A stretch of 64,000 nt of DNA from Paucibacter sediminis. Lineage in GTDB: Bacteria > Pseudomonadota > Gammaproteobacteria > Burkholderiales > Burkholderiaceae_C. A program made the translations under genes and the position numbers. Shown here one piece after another: positions 1-9,048 of the stretch (its first letter is position 1; every line of letters begins with the position of its first letter). Under the pieces are notes generated by a model that saw only the letters and a list, made by a program, of their open reading frames with translations, was not told where the DNA came from and searched no databases. The stretch is from NCBI RefSeq assembly GCF_030254645.1, contig NZ_CP116346.1:3389001-3453000 (forward strand), given 5' to 3'.

Positions 1-901
1 TCAGATCAACTTCACCGCCGAGGCCAAGCCCGACCAGGTGGGCAGCGGCCTGCGCGCCATCAACACGCTCTTCCACGAGGGCGGCCATGCCGCGCACTTT
101 GCCAATGTGGTGCAGAACTCGCCCTGCTTCTCGCAGGAATTCGCACCCACCTCGATGGCCTATGCCGAGACCCAGTCGATGTTCTGCGACAGCCTGCTGA
201 ACGACGCTGACTGGCTCAAGCGCTATGCGCGCAATGCCGCGGGCGAGGCCATTCCCGACGAGCTGATCCACGCCCGCATCGCCAGCAGCCAGCCCATGCG
301 CGCCTTCGACGAGCGTTCCATCGCCGTGGTGCCCAAGTTCGAGGCGGCGCTCTACCAGATGAGCGATGAGGCACTCACGCCGGCGGCAGTGCTGGCGCTG
401 GCGCGTGCCACCGAGATCCAGGTGCTGGGCGTGGAGAGCCCGCGCCCGATGCTGGCGATCCCGCATCTGCTCAACCAGGAATCGGCCGCGTCGTACCAGG
501 GTTATCTGCTGGCCCATATGGCGGTGTTCCAGACGCGCGCCTTCTTCCTGCGCCAGCATGGCTATCTGACTGACAACCCGGCCATCGGCCCGGCCCTGGC
601 CGAGCATTTCTGGCGCCCTGGCAACAGCATCGACCATGACGCCACCCTGCGCAGCCTGACGGGCGAAGGCTTCTCGGCCCAGTACCTGGCGGACGAGTGC
701 AACAAGTCGGTGGACGACTGCTGGGCACAGGCCCAGCAGTCGATCGCGGCAGCCGCGGCCCGGCCGCAGGGGGAGGGCGTGGCGGCGCTGGAGGCCCATA
801 TCCGCGTGGTCCATGGCGCCGAGCTGCTGGCCGATTCCAGCGCCGGCGAGGCGGCCATGTGCGAGCGCTTCGAGGCCTGGGTGGGCGCGCACTATCCTTG
901 A
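1..901 (+). CDS. M3 family metallopeptidase (oligopeptidase), 5' truncated by window
   Basis: About 299 C-terminal residues are visible; the frame is open from base 2, so the start lies upstream. The zinc site reads LFHEGGHAAHF (HExxH), followed about 25 residues later by YAETQSMF, which supplies the third glutamate ligand as in M3 (thimet/oligopeptidase A) peptidases. These are cytosolic zinc enzymes that degrade short peptides. It ends 4 bases before the start of the next metallopeptidase gene, so the two are probably cotranscribed. The subfamily (PrlC-like or other M3) cannot be settled from the fragment. Confidence 0.85.
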   Translation, partial: QINFTAEAKPDQVGSGLRAINTLFHEGGHAAHFANVVQNSPCFSQEFAPTSMAYAETQSMFCDSLLNDADWLKRYARNAAGEAIPDELIHARIASSQPMRAFDERSIAVVPKFEAALYQMSDEALTPAAVLALARATEIQVLGVESPRPMLAIPHLLNQESAASYQGYLLAHMAVFQTRAFFLRQHGYLTDNPAIGPALAEHFWRPGNSIDHDATLRSLTGEGFSAQYLADECNKSVDDCWAQAQQSIAAAAARPQGEGVAALEAHIRVVHGAELLADSSAGEAAMCERFEAWVGAHYP

Positions 902-905
902 TGGC

Positions 906-1400
906 ATGGGCCCGCTGAAGTACCTGGCCGGCTATCCGGCCCATCTCGTCACCCAGGTGCAGACGCTGATAGCCAGCGGCCGCCTGGGCGAATACCTGGG
1001 CAGCCGCTATGCCCAGGGCCATGAGGTGCAGAGCGACCGCGCGCTGTTCGACTACACCCAGTCACTCAAGAGCCGCTTCCTGCGCAACGCCGAGCCCGTC
1101 AGCAAGGTCGCCTACGACGCCAAGCTCAAGGTGCTGCAGCATGCGCTGGGCACGCACACCCGGGCCTCGCGCGTGCAGGGCAGCAAGCTCAAGAGCAAGC
1201 GCGAGATCCGCATCGCCAGCCTGTTCCGCGAAGCGCCGGCCGAGTTCCTCAAGATGATCGTGGTGCACGAGCTCGCGCATCTGAAGGAGCTGGACCACAA
1301 CAAGGCCTTCTACCAGCTGTGCTCGCACATGGAGCCCGCGTACGGGCAGCTGGAGTTCGATCTGCGCCTGTACCTGACGCATCGGGAGCTGCCGGCATGA
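906..1400 (+). CDS. YgjP-like (M48-superfamily) metal-dependent hydrolase
   Basis: 164 residues starting at MGPLKYLAG. This start was chosen because it follows the upstream stop by 4 bases; a longer in-frame start at 813 would lie inside the peptidase gene. The motif VVHELAHLKELDHNKAF (His121-Glu122...His125, with His131 after) is the zinc-binding signature of the YgjP/WLM-type family, whose substrates are poorly known. Its TGA overlaps the ATG of dusC (ATGA), implying translational coupling. Confidence 0.8.
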   Translation: MGPLKYLAGYPAHLVTQVQTLIASGRLGEYLGSRYAQGHEVQSDRALFDYTQSLKSRFLRNAEPVSKVAYDAKLKVLQHALGTHTRASRVQGSKLKSKREIRIASLFREAPAEFLKMIVVHELAHLKELDHNKAFYQLCSHMEPAYGQLEFDLRLYLTHRELPA

Positions 1401-2338
1401 TCTTGTTGGCACCGATGGAAGGGCTGCTCGACCACATGCTGCGCGACGTGCTGACGCGCGTGGGTGGCATCGACCGCTGCGTCTCCGAGTTCATCCGCAT
1501 CACCGACATGCTGCTGCCGAACCGCGTCTTCACCCGCATCGTGCCCGAGCTGCTCGCCGGTGGCCGCACGCCCGCGGGCGTGCCGGTGCGCGCGCAACTG
1601 CTGGGCTCCGACCCCGTCTGCATGGCCGAGAATGCCGCGCGCCTGGCCGAGCTGGGCCCCGAGGGCATCGACCTGAACTTCGGCTGCCCGGCCAAATGCG
1701 TGAACCTGCACCGCGGTGGCGCGGTCTTGCTCGACGAGCCCGAGCTGATCGCGCGCATCGTCGCGGCGGTGCGGCGCGCCGTGCCGGCCCATGTGCCGGT
1801 CTCGGCCAAGATGCGGCTGGGCTATCTGGACGATTCGCGCACGCTGGAATGCGCCCATGCGATGGTGGGCGCCGGAGCGGCCGAGCTGGTGATCCATGCC
1901 CGCACCAAGGCCGATGGCTACAAGCCGCCCGCCTACTGGGATCGCATCGCCGCGGTGCGCGAGGCGGTGGATGTGCCGGTGGTGGCGAATGGCGAGGTCT
2001 GGACCGCCGCCGATGCTCGGGCCTGCAAGGCCCAATCCGGCTGCGAGGCCCTGATGCTGGGGCGCGGCATGGTGGCCGACCCGGGCCTGGCCCTGGCGAT
2101 CCGCTCACCCGACGCCGCACCGCTGGCCTGGGCCCAGCTGCTGCCCCTGATGCAGGATTTCTTCGCCATCGTGCGCACCCATATCGCCACCCGCCACCAG
2201 GCCGGCCGGCTCAAGCAATGGCTGCACTATCTGCGCCGCCGTTATCCCGAGGCCGAGGAGGCCTATCTGCGCGTGCGCACCATCAATGCGCCCGACGAAC
2301 TGCAAGTGGCGCTGTTCGGTGCGCCCGCCCTGTCATGA
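1397..2338 (+). CDS. dusC: tRNA-dihydrouridine synthase, DusC type
   Basis: 313 residues. It is an FMN enzyme reducing uridine to dihydrouridine in tRNA; the DusC subfamily modifies U16. The N-terminus MILLAPMEGLLDHMLRD and the motif DLNFGCPAKCVNLHRGG, which contains the catalytic cysteine, are typical of DusC. SAKMRLGY and the HARTKADGYKPPAYW segment further support a TIM-barrel Dus fold. The start at the ATGA overlap with the upstream gene gives the canonical N-terminus. The stop again overlaps the next start. Confidence 0.93.
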   Translation: MILLAPMEGLLDHMLRDVLTRVGGIDRCVSEFIRITDMLLPNRVFTRIVPELLAGGRTPAGVPVRAQLLGSDPVCMAENAARLAELGPEGIDLNFGCPAKCVNLHRGGAVLLDEPELIARIVAAVRRAVPAHVPVSAKMRLGYLDDSRTLECAHAMVGAGAAELVIHARTKADGYKPPAYWDRIAAVREAVDVPVVANGEVWTAADARACKAQSGCEALMLGRGMVADPGLALAIRSPDAAPLAWAQLLPLMQDFFAIVRTHIATRHQAGRLKQWLHYLRRRYPEAEEAYLRVRTINAPDELQVALFGAPALS

Positions 2339-2697
2339 AATCCAAGTCTTCGAGCGGTGGCCTGGTCTATTCCACCGAGGCTGGCCGCATGTGCCCGGCC
2401 TGCCGTCAGCCCATCGCCGCCTGTGTGTGCGGCAAGGGCAAGCTGGCGCCGCTGGGCGACGGCAAGGTGCGCGTCTCGCGCGAGACCAAGGGCCGCGCCG
2501 GCAAGGGCGTGACCCTGGTGAGGGGCCTGCCGCTGGACGAGGCGGCGCTCACCGCCCTGGGCAAGCAGCTCAAGGCCGCCTGCGGCAGCGGCGGCACGGT
2601 CAAGGACGGGGTCATCGAGATCCAGGGCGACCATTGCGACAAGGTGCTGCAGCAGCTGATCGCGGTGGGCTGGCCCGCCAAGCGATCCGGCGGCTAG
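2335..2697 (+). CDS. SUI1-family translation factor (YciH-like)
   Basis: 120 residues. The C-terminal half carries the eIF1/SUI1 fold signature (GSGGTVKDGVIEIQGDH), as in E. coli YciH, a stress-related factor that discriminates aberrant initiation complexes. The N-terminus VYSTEAGRMCPACR matches YciH up to the glycine and is then followed by a Cys cluster (C-P-A-C...C-V-C-G) that could bind zinc and is absent from the E. coli protein as I recall it. Start from the ATGA overlap with dusC. Confidence 0.88.
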   Translation: MKSKSSSGGLVYSTEAGRMCPACRQPIAACVCGKGKLAPLGDGKVRVSRETKGRAGKGVTLVRGLPLDEAALTALGKQLKAACGSGGTVKDGVIEIQGDHCDKVLQQLIAVGWPAKRSGG

Positions 2698-2743
2698 GCG
2701 CACATGCCCAATCGCCGTCAGCCTCGGCGGGGATAATCCGTCG

Positions 2744-4177
2744 ATGCACGCCTCTCCCGACAAGCTCGCCGCTCCCCGCGCATTCGCCCAACTGCCGCTC
2801 TCGGCCGCCATGCTGGCCAATCTGGCCCAGCTGGGTTATGCCGAGATGACGCCGATCCAGGCCGCCAGCCTGCCGCCCGCGCTGCAAGGCCGCGACCTGA
2901 TCGCCCAGGCCCAGACCGGCAGCGGCAAGACCGCCGCCTTCGCCCTGGCCCTGCTCAGCAAGCTGGACAGCGCCGACAAGGGCCTGCAGGCTCTGGTGCT
3001 GTGCCCCACGCGCGAGCTGGCCGACCAGGTGACGCAGGAGATCCGCCGCCTGGCGCGCGCCGAGGAGAACGTCAAGGTGCTGACGCTGTGCGGCGGCTCG
3101 CCGATGCGGCCGCAGATCGAGAGCCTGCAGTTCGGCTGCCACATCGCGGTGGGCACGCCCGGCCGCCTCCTGGACCATCTGGAGCGCGACACCCTGGACC
3201 TCAGCGGCCTCAAGACCCTGGTGCTCGATGAAGCCGACCGCATGCTGGACATGGGCTTCTTCGACGACATCGCGGCGGTGGCCAAGCGCGCGCCCAAGCA
3301 GCGCCAGACCCTGCTGTTCTCGGCCACCTACCCGGAAGGCATTGCCAAGCTGGCGGCCCAGCTGCTGCGCGATCCGCTGGAAGTGAAGCTGAGCGCCGCG
3401 GCCACGCAGTCGCCCGCGCAGATACGGCAGATCGCCTTCGAAGTCACGGAAAACCAGCGTCTGCATGCGGTGGCCCAGCTGCTGCAGCATTACCGCCCGG
3501 CCAGCACCATCGCCTTCTGCAATACCAAGCAGCAATGCCGCGATCTGGTGGAGGTGCTGCAGGCCCAGGGCTTTGTGGCGATGGCCCTGCATGGCGATCT
3601 CGAGCAGCGCGATCGCGACCAGGTGCTGATCCAGTTTGCCAACCGCAGCTGCTCGGTGCTGGTGGCCACCGATGTGGCGGCGCGCGGCCTGGACATCGCC
3701 CAGCTGGAATGCGTCATCAATGTGGAGGTGACGCCCGACGCCGAGGTGCATGTGCACCGCATCGGCCGCACCGGGCGCGCCGGCGCCGAGGGCCTGGCGC
3801 TGAGCCTGGTGAGCATGGACGAGATGGGCCGCATCGGCCGCATCGAGCAACTCCAGGGCCAGGTCTTGCCCTGGCAGGGCCTGGACACGCTCACGGTAGC
3901 GCCCGGCGGCCCGCTGCTGCCGCCCATGGACACCTTGCAGATCCTGGGTGGCCGCAAGGACAAGATCCGCCCCGGCGATGTGCTGGGCGCGCTCACCGGC
4001 GAGGCCGGCTTCACCGCGGCCGAGATCGGCAAGATCAACGTCACCGACTTCCACACCTATGTGGCGGTGGCGCGCGGCATTGCAAGAGAGGCGGTCAAGC
4101 GCCTCAGCCTGGGCAAGCTCAAGGGCCGCAAGGTCAAGGTGCGGCGCCTGGCAGACTTGATCGCCGGCGAGGAGTGA
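2744..4177 (+). CDS. dbpA: ATP-dependent RNA helicase DbpA
   Basis: 477 residues. All DEAD-box motifs are present in order: the Q motif near 37-40, AQTGSGKT at 56-63, PTRELA, TPGR, LDEADRMLDMGF, SAT, RGLDI and HRIGRTGR. The last about 75 residues (DKIRPGDVLGALTGEAGF... to KGRKVKVRRL) form the DbpA-type RNA-binding domain, which targets hairpin 92 of 23S rRNA for late 50S assembly. One copy of the dispersed CAGGTCTTG word lies inside at 3860-3868 (Gln-Val-Leu, using the uncommon codon TTG). Confidence 0.95.
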   Translation: MHASPDKLAAPRAFAQLPLSAAMLANLAQLGYAEMTPIQAASLPPALQGRDLIAQAQTGSGKTAAFALALLSKLDSADKGLQALVLCPTRELADQVTQEIRRLARAEENVKVLTLCGGSPMRPQIESLQFGCHIAVGTPGRLLDHLERDTLDLSGLKTLVLDEADRMLDMGFFDDIAAVAKRAPKQRQTLLFSATYPEGIAKLAAQLLRDPLEVKLSAAATQSPAQIRQIAFEVTENQRLHAVAQLLQHYRPASTIAFCNTKQQCRDLVEVLQAQGFVAMALHGDLEQRDRDQVLIQFANRSCSVLVATDVAARGLDIAQLECVINVEVTPDAEVHVHRIGRTGRAGAEGLALSLVSMDEMGRIGRIEQLQGQVLPWQGLDTLTVAPGGPLLPPMDTLQILGGRKDKIRPGDVLGALTGEAGFTAAEIGKINVTDFHTYVAVARGIAREAVKRLSLGKLKGRKVKVRRLADLIAGEE

Positions 4178-4337
4178 CGGGCAAGCGTGAATTAATGCTG
4201 TCAGCCCAATTCCTAGTCCACCGCCAGCAAACATCCGACGTTAAGTCGAGACCTATTCACATGGTCACCCCCCCATCCAAGGCCTAGTCTTGAGGCGTGG
4301 AGGCGTGAATCATCAAGACGTCGTTGGGAGAATCGAG

Positions 4338-4568
4338 ATGAACAAGTCCGTTCCGAGCACCGCACAGGAGGGCCCCTCACCGGGCCAGTTCGAGCTGCGT
4401 TTCCAGTCGCTGTTCCACGCCGGCAAGGCGCTGGCCTTTCCCTGCGATGCGCGCGGTGACGTGCTGCTGGACACGCTGAGCGACAAGGCGCTGGAGAACT
4501 ATCTGTTCGCGCGCGCCGTGGTGGGCCATGAATACGCCAACCCGGTGGTGCAGGCCTGCACCGCCTGA
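4338..4568 (+). CDS. small hypothetical protein
   Basis: 76 residues, unrecognised. The start at 4338 was chosen over an upstream in-frame ATG at 4290 because GGGAGAATCGAG gives a ribosome-binding site just before it. The protein is acidic and soluble (PCDARGDVLLDTLSDKALENY), with no signal peptide or membrane segment. The 160 bases before it are AT-richer than the surroundings and presumably carry its own promoter. It converges on glnS with 21 bases between stops. It is probably a lineage-restricted conserved small protein; no function is inferred. Confidence 0.6.
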   Translation: MNKSVPSTAQEGPSPGQFELRFQSLFHAGKALAFPCDARGDVLLDTLSDKALENYLFARAVVGHEYANPVVQACTA

Positions 4569-4589
4569 GTCGACGTTTTTTAATTCAAT

Positions 4590-6398
4590 TCACTTGCCCC
4601 AGCCGTCGCGCAGGCCGGTGATCTTGTTGAACACCGGGCGCTCGGCGCGATGGTCGACGCGGTCGGCCACGAAGTAACCGTGGCGCTCGAACTGCACCTT
4701 GGTATCGGCTGACACCGCGGCCATCGACGGCTCCAGATAGGCCGTCACCACCTTCAGGCTGGCCGGGTTCAGCACTTCCAGGAAGTCGCGCCCGCCGGCA
4801 TCCGGCTGGGCCTCGGTGAAGAGGCGGTCGTACAGCCGCACCTCGGCGGCCACGCCCTCGTGCACGCCCACCCAGGTGATCACGCCCTTGACCTTGATGG
4901 CGTCCGCGCCCGGCGTGCCGCTCTTGGTATCGGGCACGATGGCCGCCAGCACGGCCGTGATCTGGCCCTCAGCATCCTTCTCGCAACCCGTGCACTCCAC
5001 CACATAGCCGGCCTTCAGGCGCGCCTTGTTGCCCGGGTAGAGGCGGTGGTAGCCCTTGGCCGGCTGCTCCATGAAGTCCTCGCGCTCGATCCAAAGCTCG
5101 GGGCCGAGGCTGAACTGGCGCTGGCCCAGCTCGGGCAGATGCGGATGCGCGGGCGCGCCGCTGGGCTCGCGGTGCTCAAGACTGCCGAAGATCTCGGCGT
5201 AGTTGCTGAGCTTGAGCTTGACCGGGTCCAGCACCGCCATCGCGCGCGCGGCCTTGCCTTCCAGGTCGGCGCGCAGGCAGCCGTCCAGCACACCATAGTC
5301 CAGCCAGGCGTTCTGCTTGGTGACGCCGGTGCCTTCCACCATGGTGCGGATGCTTTCGGGCGTGTAGCCGCGCCGGCGCATGCCGACCAGGGTGGGCATG
5401 CGCGGGTCGTCCCAGCCGTCCACATGGCCCTCGTCCACCAGCTGGCGCAGCTTGCGCTTGGAGGTCACCACATAGCTGAGGTTGAGGCGGCCGAATTCGT
5501 ACTGGCGGGGCAGGGGCTTGGCGAGCAGGCCGCCCTCGGCCAGATGCTCCAGCAGCCAGTCGTAGAAGGGGCGCTGGTCTTCGAACTCCAGCGTGCAGAT
5601 CGAATGGCTGATGCGTTCCAGCGCGTCCTCGATCGGGTGGGCGAAGGTGTACATCGGGTAGATGCACCACTGGTCGCCGGTGTTGTGGTGGGTGGCGCGG
5701 CGGATGCGGTAGAGCGCCGGATCGCGCAGATTGATATTGGGGCTGGCCATATCGATCTTGGCGCGCAAGACCATGGCGCCATCGGCATGCTTGCCATCGC
5801 GCATCTCGCGGAAGCGCTGCAGGTGGTGCGCCACGCCCAGATCGCGGAAGGGGCTGTTCACGCCCGGGGTGGTGAAGTCGCCGCGATGCGCGCGCATCTG
5901 CTCGGGCGTCTGCTCGTCCACATAGGCGTGGCCGGCCGAGATCAGGGTTTCGGCTGCGCGGTACATGAAGTCGAAGTAGTCGCTGGCGAAGAACAGGTGC
6001 GAGGTGCCGCCCTGGTTCCAGTCCCAGCCCAGCCAGGACACCATCTCCTTGATGGCGTCCACATACTCCTGCTCTTCCTTCTCGGGGTTGGTGTCGTCGA
6101 AGCGCAGATGGCAGATGCCGCCGTAATCGCGCGCCAGGCCGAAGTTCAGGCAGATGCTCTTGGCGTGGCCGATGTGCAGATAGCCGTTCGGCTCGGGCGG
6201 GAAGCGGGTGCGGATCCGGGCCGGGTCCAGCGGGCCGGCCGCATGGTGGGCCGCGTCGCCCGGGGTGCCGGCGAAATGACGCTCAGGCTGCCCGCCCTGC
6301 TGCTCCAGGTCGCGCTCGATGATGGCGCGCAGGAAGTTGTGCGGCTTGTGCGCTTCGTCGCTGGGGGCGTTGGGCTTGGCGTCGTGGGGAAGGGACAT
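4590..6398 (-). CDS. glnS: glutamine-tRNA ligase
   Basis: 602 residues. Class I aminoacyl-tRNA synthetase charging tRNA-Gln. PPEPNGYLHIGHAKS carries the HIGH motif at about residues 75-78, and VVTSKRKLRQLV is the KMSKS-loop equivalent. The N-terminus is about 40 residues longer than in E. coli GlnRS (an Ala/His-rich segment before RIRTRFPPEP). The C-terminal half holds the beta-barrel anticodon-binding domain (ECTGCEKDAEGQITAVLA...). Presence of glnS means Gln-tRNA is made directly. It lies 41 bases downstream of the LytTR regulator stop, and a TAAAAT -10-like hexamer overlaps that stop. Confidence 0.96.
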   Translation of the reverse strand: MSLPHDAKPNAPSDEAHKPHNFLRAIIERDLEQQGGQPERHFAGTPGDAAHHAAGPLDPARIRTRFPPEPNGYLHIGHAKSICLNFGLARDYGGICHLRFDDTNPEKEEQEYVDAIKEMVSWLGWDWNQGGTSHLFFASDYFDFMYRAAETLISAGHAYVDEQTPEQMRAHRGDFTTPGVNSPFRDLGVAHHLQRFREMRDGKHADGAMVLRAKIDMASPNINLRDPALYRIRRATHHNTGDQWCIYPMYTFAHPIEDALERISHSICTLEFEDQRPFYDWLLEHLAEGGLLAKPLPRQYEFGRLNLSYVVTSKRKLRQLVDEGHVDGWDDPRMPTLVGMRRRGYTPESIRTMVEGTGVTKQNAWLDYGVLDGCLRADLEGKAARAMAVLDPVKLKLSNYAEIFGSLEHREPSGAPAHPHLPELGQRQFSLGPELWIEREDFMEQPAKGYHRLYPGNKARLKAGYVVECTGCEKDAEGQITAVLAAIVPDTKSGTPGADAIKVKGVITWVGVHEGVAAEVRLYDRLFTEAQPDAGGRDFLEVLNPASLKVVTAYLEPSMAAVSADTKVQFERHGYFVADRVDHRAERPVFNKITGLRDGWGK

Positions 6399-6439
6399 TG
6401 AGGGCGCTTCTGAAGAGAGAGAAAGGATCAGCCGCGATT

Positions 6440-7255
6440 TTAGAGGCCCTTGAACAGGTGGGCGTACATGCGGCTCACCGCCAGCCGGTCGGTGCTGCCA
6501 TGCAGGTGCAGGCTGAGCTTGCCGGCCTCGTCGCGCACCGCCTTGGCGATCGCGTCGGCGCGCACCACCACGCTGCGGTGCACCTGCCAGAACAGGCCGG
6601 CATCCAGCTGCGGCAGCAGCTCGCGCAGCGAGATGCGCACCAGATGCTCCTTGCCGGCGGTGATGACGCGCACGTATTTGTCGGCCGCCTCGAAATACAG
6701 CACCTCGCTCACCGGCACCATCTGGATGGTGTTGCCCACGCTCACCTGCAGCAGGCGCAGCGGTGCCGCGGCGGCGGCGGGTGCACTCAGACCGGTTCCC
6801 AGCAAGGCACGCAGCTGCGCCACCGCGTTGTGCAGGGCAGGCGCGGTGTCCTCCGCCTGCGCTCGGCCACCCAGGGCCTGGCGCAGGCGCTGCACCGTCT
6901 GGGTCAGGCGCTCGCGCTGCACCGGCTTGAGCACATAGTCCACCGCCGCATGCTCGAAGGCCTGCAGCGCGTACTGGTCGTAGGCGGTGACGAACACCAG
7001 CAGCGGGAAGGGCGTGCCCTCGGGCCAGTCCTCCGCCATGGCGGCGGCGGCCTCCAGGCCGCTCAGGCCCGGCATGCGGATGTCGAGGAAGCAGACCTGC
7101 GGCCGTTTCGCCAGCGCGGCGTCCACCGCGGCCTGGCCATGGGCGGCCATCGCCACGATCTCCAGCTCGGGCCAGAGCGCGACCAGCTCGGCGCGCAGAT
7201 GCTCGGCCAGCAGCGGCTCGTCTTCGGCGATTAGGGCGGTCGTGATGGTGCTCAT
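6440..7255 (-). CDS. LytTR-type response regulator (AlgR-like)
   Basis: 271 residues. An N-terminal receiver domain (about 1-125) has acidic residues in IAEDEP, phospho-acceptor Asp in FLDIRMPGLSG and the conserved Lys in YVLKPV. A linker leads to a LytTR DNA-binding domain (about 160-271; VSEVLYFEAADKYVRVIT, ISLRELLPQLD...FWQVHRSVVVR). It is a transcription regulator paired with the kinase encoded 2 bases upstream. AlgR-like regulators in Proteobacteria control surface and virulence traits; the regulon here is unknown. Confidence 0.9.
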   Translation of the reverse strand: MSTITTALIAEDEPLLAEHLRAELVALWPELEIVAMAAHGQAAVDAALAKRPQVCFLDIRMPGLSGLEAAAAMAEDWPEGTPFPLLVFVTAYDQYALQAFEHAAVDYVLKPVQRERLTQTVQRLRQALGGRAQAEDTAPALHNAVAQLRALLGTGLSAPAAAAAPLRLLQVSVGNTIQMVPVSEVLYFEAADKYVRVITAGKEHLVRISLRELLPQLDAGLFWQVHRSVVVRADAIAKAVRDEAGKLSLHLHGSTDRLAVSRMYAHLFKGL

Positions 7256-7257
7256 GC

Positions 7258-8388
7258 CTATACAGATGTTGATTGGGCTTGCGCCTCTTGAAGTGGGATG
7301 CTGATCTCGACCCGGCAGCCACCGGCCTCCGGGGCGCTGATGCTCAGCCCGGCCTGCTGACCGTAGCGCGCCAGCAGGCGCTCGCGCACCTGCTGCAGGC
7401 CGAAGCGGGTGCCCGCGGTGGTGCCCTGGGCGTTCAGACCGGCCCCGTCGTCGCTGACGCTCAGTAGCAAGACCTGACCCTGCAGCGCTGCGGCAACGCG
7501 CAGATGGCCGCCCTCGATATGCGGCTCCAGCCCATGCTTGATGGCGTTCTCCACCAGTGGCTGCAGCAGCAGCGGCGGGATCTGCAGCGCCTGCAGCTCG
7601 GCCGGCAGGCTCAGCTCGGGCTGCAGCCGCGCGCCCATGCGCACCTGCATCAGCTGCAGGTAGTCGGCGAGGCGCGCGAACTCGTCCTTGAGGCTGTGGC
7701 TGCCGCTGCGCGAGGCGTTGAGGGTGGCGCGCAGGAAGGCGATCAGCTGGTCCAGCATGGCCTGGGCGCGCGCCGGGTCCAGGCCGATCAGCACGCGCAG
7801 ATTGGCCAGGGTGTTGAACAGCATGTGCGGTTCGAGCTGGGTTTCCAGCAGCTTGAGCTGGGTCTCGGCGGCCACGCGGCGCGCCTGCTCGGCCTGGGCC
7901 TGGGCGGCCAGCAGCCGGCCGCGCGTGTAGAAGTAGCCGGTGGTGAGGCTGGCCATGGTGAGCGTGAACATGGCGGTGCTGGCGATGCTGCCCCAGCTGG
8001 CCTCCCACCAGTAGATCGAGCGCTGGCCCGTCAGCCAGTCGCCCAGCAGCACGCCCAGGGTGTAGCCCAGCGCCGCGCCCAGCAGCACGCAGAAGGCCAT
8101 CCAGGCCCAGCCCGGCCAGCCATTGGCGCATTCGGCGTCATCCGGGTAGCGGCGGTGCAGCAGCTGGGCGATCAGGGCGCGGCCGCCGTCGATGTAGAGC
8201 CAGCATTGCATGCCGATGGCAAAGGAATAGCTCAGCTTGGCGCCGGTATGGCGCCAGCCGGACATCGCCGCCAGCAGCAGGCCGATGAGCAGGCAGAGGG
8301 CGGCGGCATGGGCGGCATGCCTGAGCAGCCGCTGGCAGACCGGGCCGCTGTGGGCATGACCGGCAAAGCGGGGCGGGGTGGTGTGCAT
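7258..8388 (-). CDS. LytS/AlgZ-type sensor histidine kinase
   Basis: 376 residues starting at MHTTPPRFAG; an earlier in-frame ATG at 8445 is possible but lies inside the neighbouring gene. The N-terminal half has about four predicted membrane helices. The kinase core begins with the His_kinase box LETQLEPHMLFNTLANLR (phospho-His in EPHMLFN) and continues with the N-box LVENAIKHGLEP and G-box SDDGAGL. This is the membrane-embedded family lacking a large periplasmic sensor. It is cotranscribed with the LytTR regulator. A CAGGTCTTG copy lies at 7468-7476 (Gln-Val-Leu). Confidence 0.9.
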   Translation of the reverse strand: MHTTPPRFAGHAHSGPVCQRLLRHAAHAAALCLLIGLLLAAMSGWRHTGAKLSYSFAIGMQCWLYIDGGRALIAQLLHRRYPDDAECANGWPGWAWMAFCVLLGAALGYTLGVLLGDWLTGQRSIYWWEASWGSIASTAMFTLTMASLTTGYFYTRGRLLAAQAQAEQARRVAAETQLKLLETQLEPHMLFNTLANLRVLIGLDPARAQAMLDQLIAFLRATLNASRSGSHSLKDEFARLADYLQLMQVRMGARLQPELSLPAELQALQIPPLLLQPLVENAIKHGLEPHIEGGHLRVAAALQGQVLLLSVSDDGAGLNAQGTTAGTRFGLQQVRERLLARYGQQAGLSISAPEAGGCRVEISIPLQEAQAQSTSV

Positions 8389-8419
8389 GGGGCGGGATTG
8401 TGCGCGTGCGCGGAGGGGC

Positions 8420-8950
8420 TCAGGCTGCCAGTGTCGCGGCGGCACCGGCCTGGGCCGGGGCCCGGGCCAGGATGTTGCGGGCGCGGCCCATGAACACCGC
8501 GCTCAGCGCGCCGTAGGCGGCGCTGACCGCGATGGCGAAGTCCGCCGTCTGTGCCAGCTGGGGCTGCATCGACAGCGTCACGCCCACGGCGTACTTGAGC
8601 ACGAAGATGGCCATCATCAGCGCCAGCGGCAGCCAGCTGCCGGGGACATGGAAGCCCTGCTGTGCCGGCACATAGCGTGCCGCGCCGGGCCAGCCGCTGC
8701 CACGCACCAGCCGGTAGCTCAGCACAAAGCTGCCCGCCCAGGCGAGGGCCACGCCGCTGTGCCAACCAAAGGCCGACAAGGTACCCCAGACACCCAAGCC
8801 GACAAAGGCCAGCGGCAGCAGGCGCAGGCGGCCTTCCGAAACCTGCTGCGTGCGGGTCTGGCTCAGGCCCAGCGCCAGCAGCGCGGCGAGCAGGCCCCAG
8901 ACCCAGGCGGGCGTGTGCTGGACGATCATCATCAACATCTGTGCGTTCAT
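8420..8950 (-). CDS. small integral membrane protein (possibly DUF6622-like)
   Basis: 176 residues with about five hydrophobic helices (for example WVWGLLAALLALGLSQ, LALMMAIFVLKYAVGV). No catalytic motif is visible. It starts 98 bases downstream of the HerA-like ATPase gene on the same strand and ends 31 bases before the sensor kinase start, so it may share a transcript. The DUF6622 suggestion is from memory of the N-terminal pattern and is tentative. Confidence 0.65.
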   Translation of the reverse strand: MNAQMLMMIVQHTPAWVWGLLAALLALGLSQTRTQQVSEGRLRLLPLAFVGLGVWGTLSAFGWHSGVALAWAGSFVLSYRLVRGSGWPGAARYVPAQQGFHVPGSWLPLALMMAIFVLKYAVGVTLSMQPQLAQTADFAIAVSAAYGALSAVFMGRARNILARAPAQAGAAATLAA

Positions 8951-9048
8951 GGCGGGCTCCTGGTTGGTATGGAGCGAACTGTGCCCACCAGGGAGCGAAC
9001 GGCCGAGCGCGCTGCGACCAAGCGCAGCCGGCTGGCGCCAGCGGTTGC

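Noticed and set aside
2612-4234. 540-codon open frame antisense to dbpA
   Set aside because: Shadow frame; the plus strand has every DEAD-box motif.
6430-6445. TAAAAT -10-like element upstream of glnS
   Set aside because: No matching -35 at normal spacing; kept only as a remark in the glnS entry.
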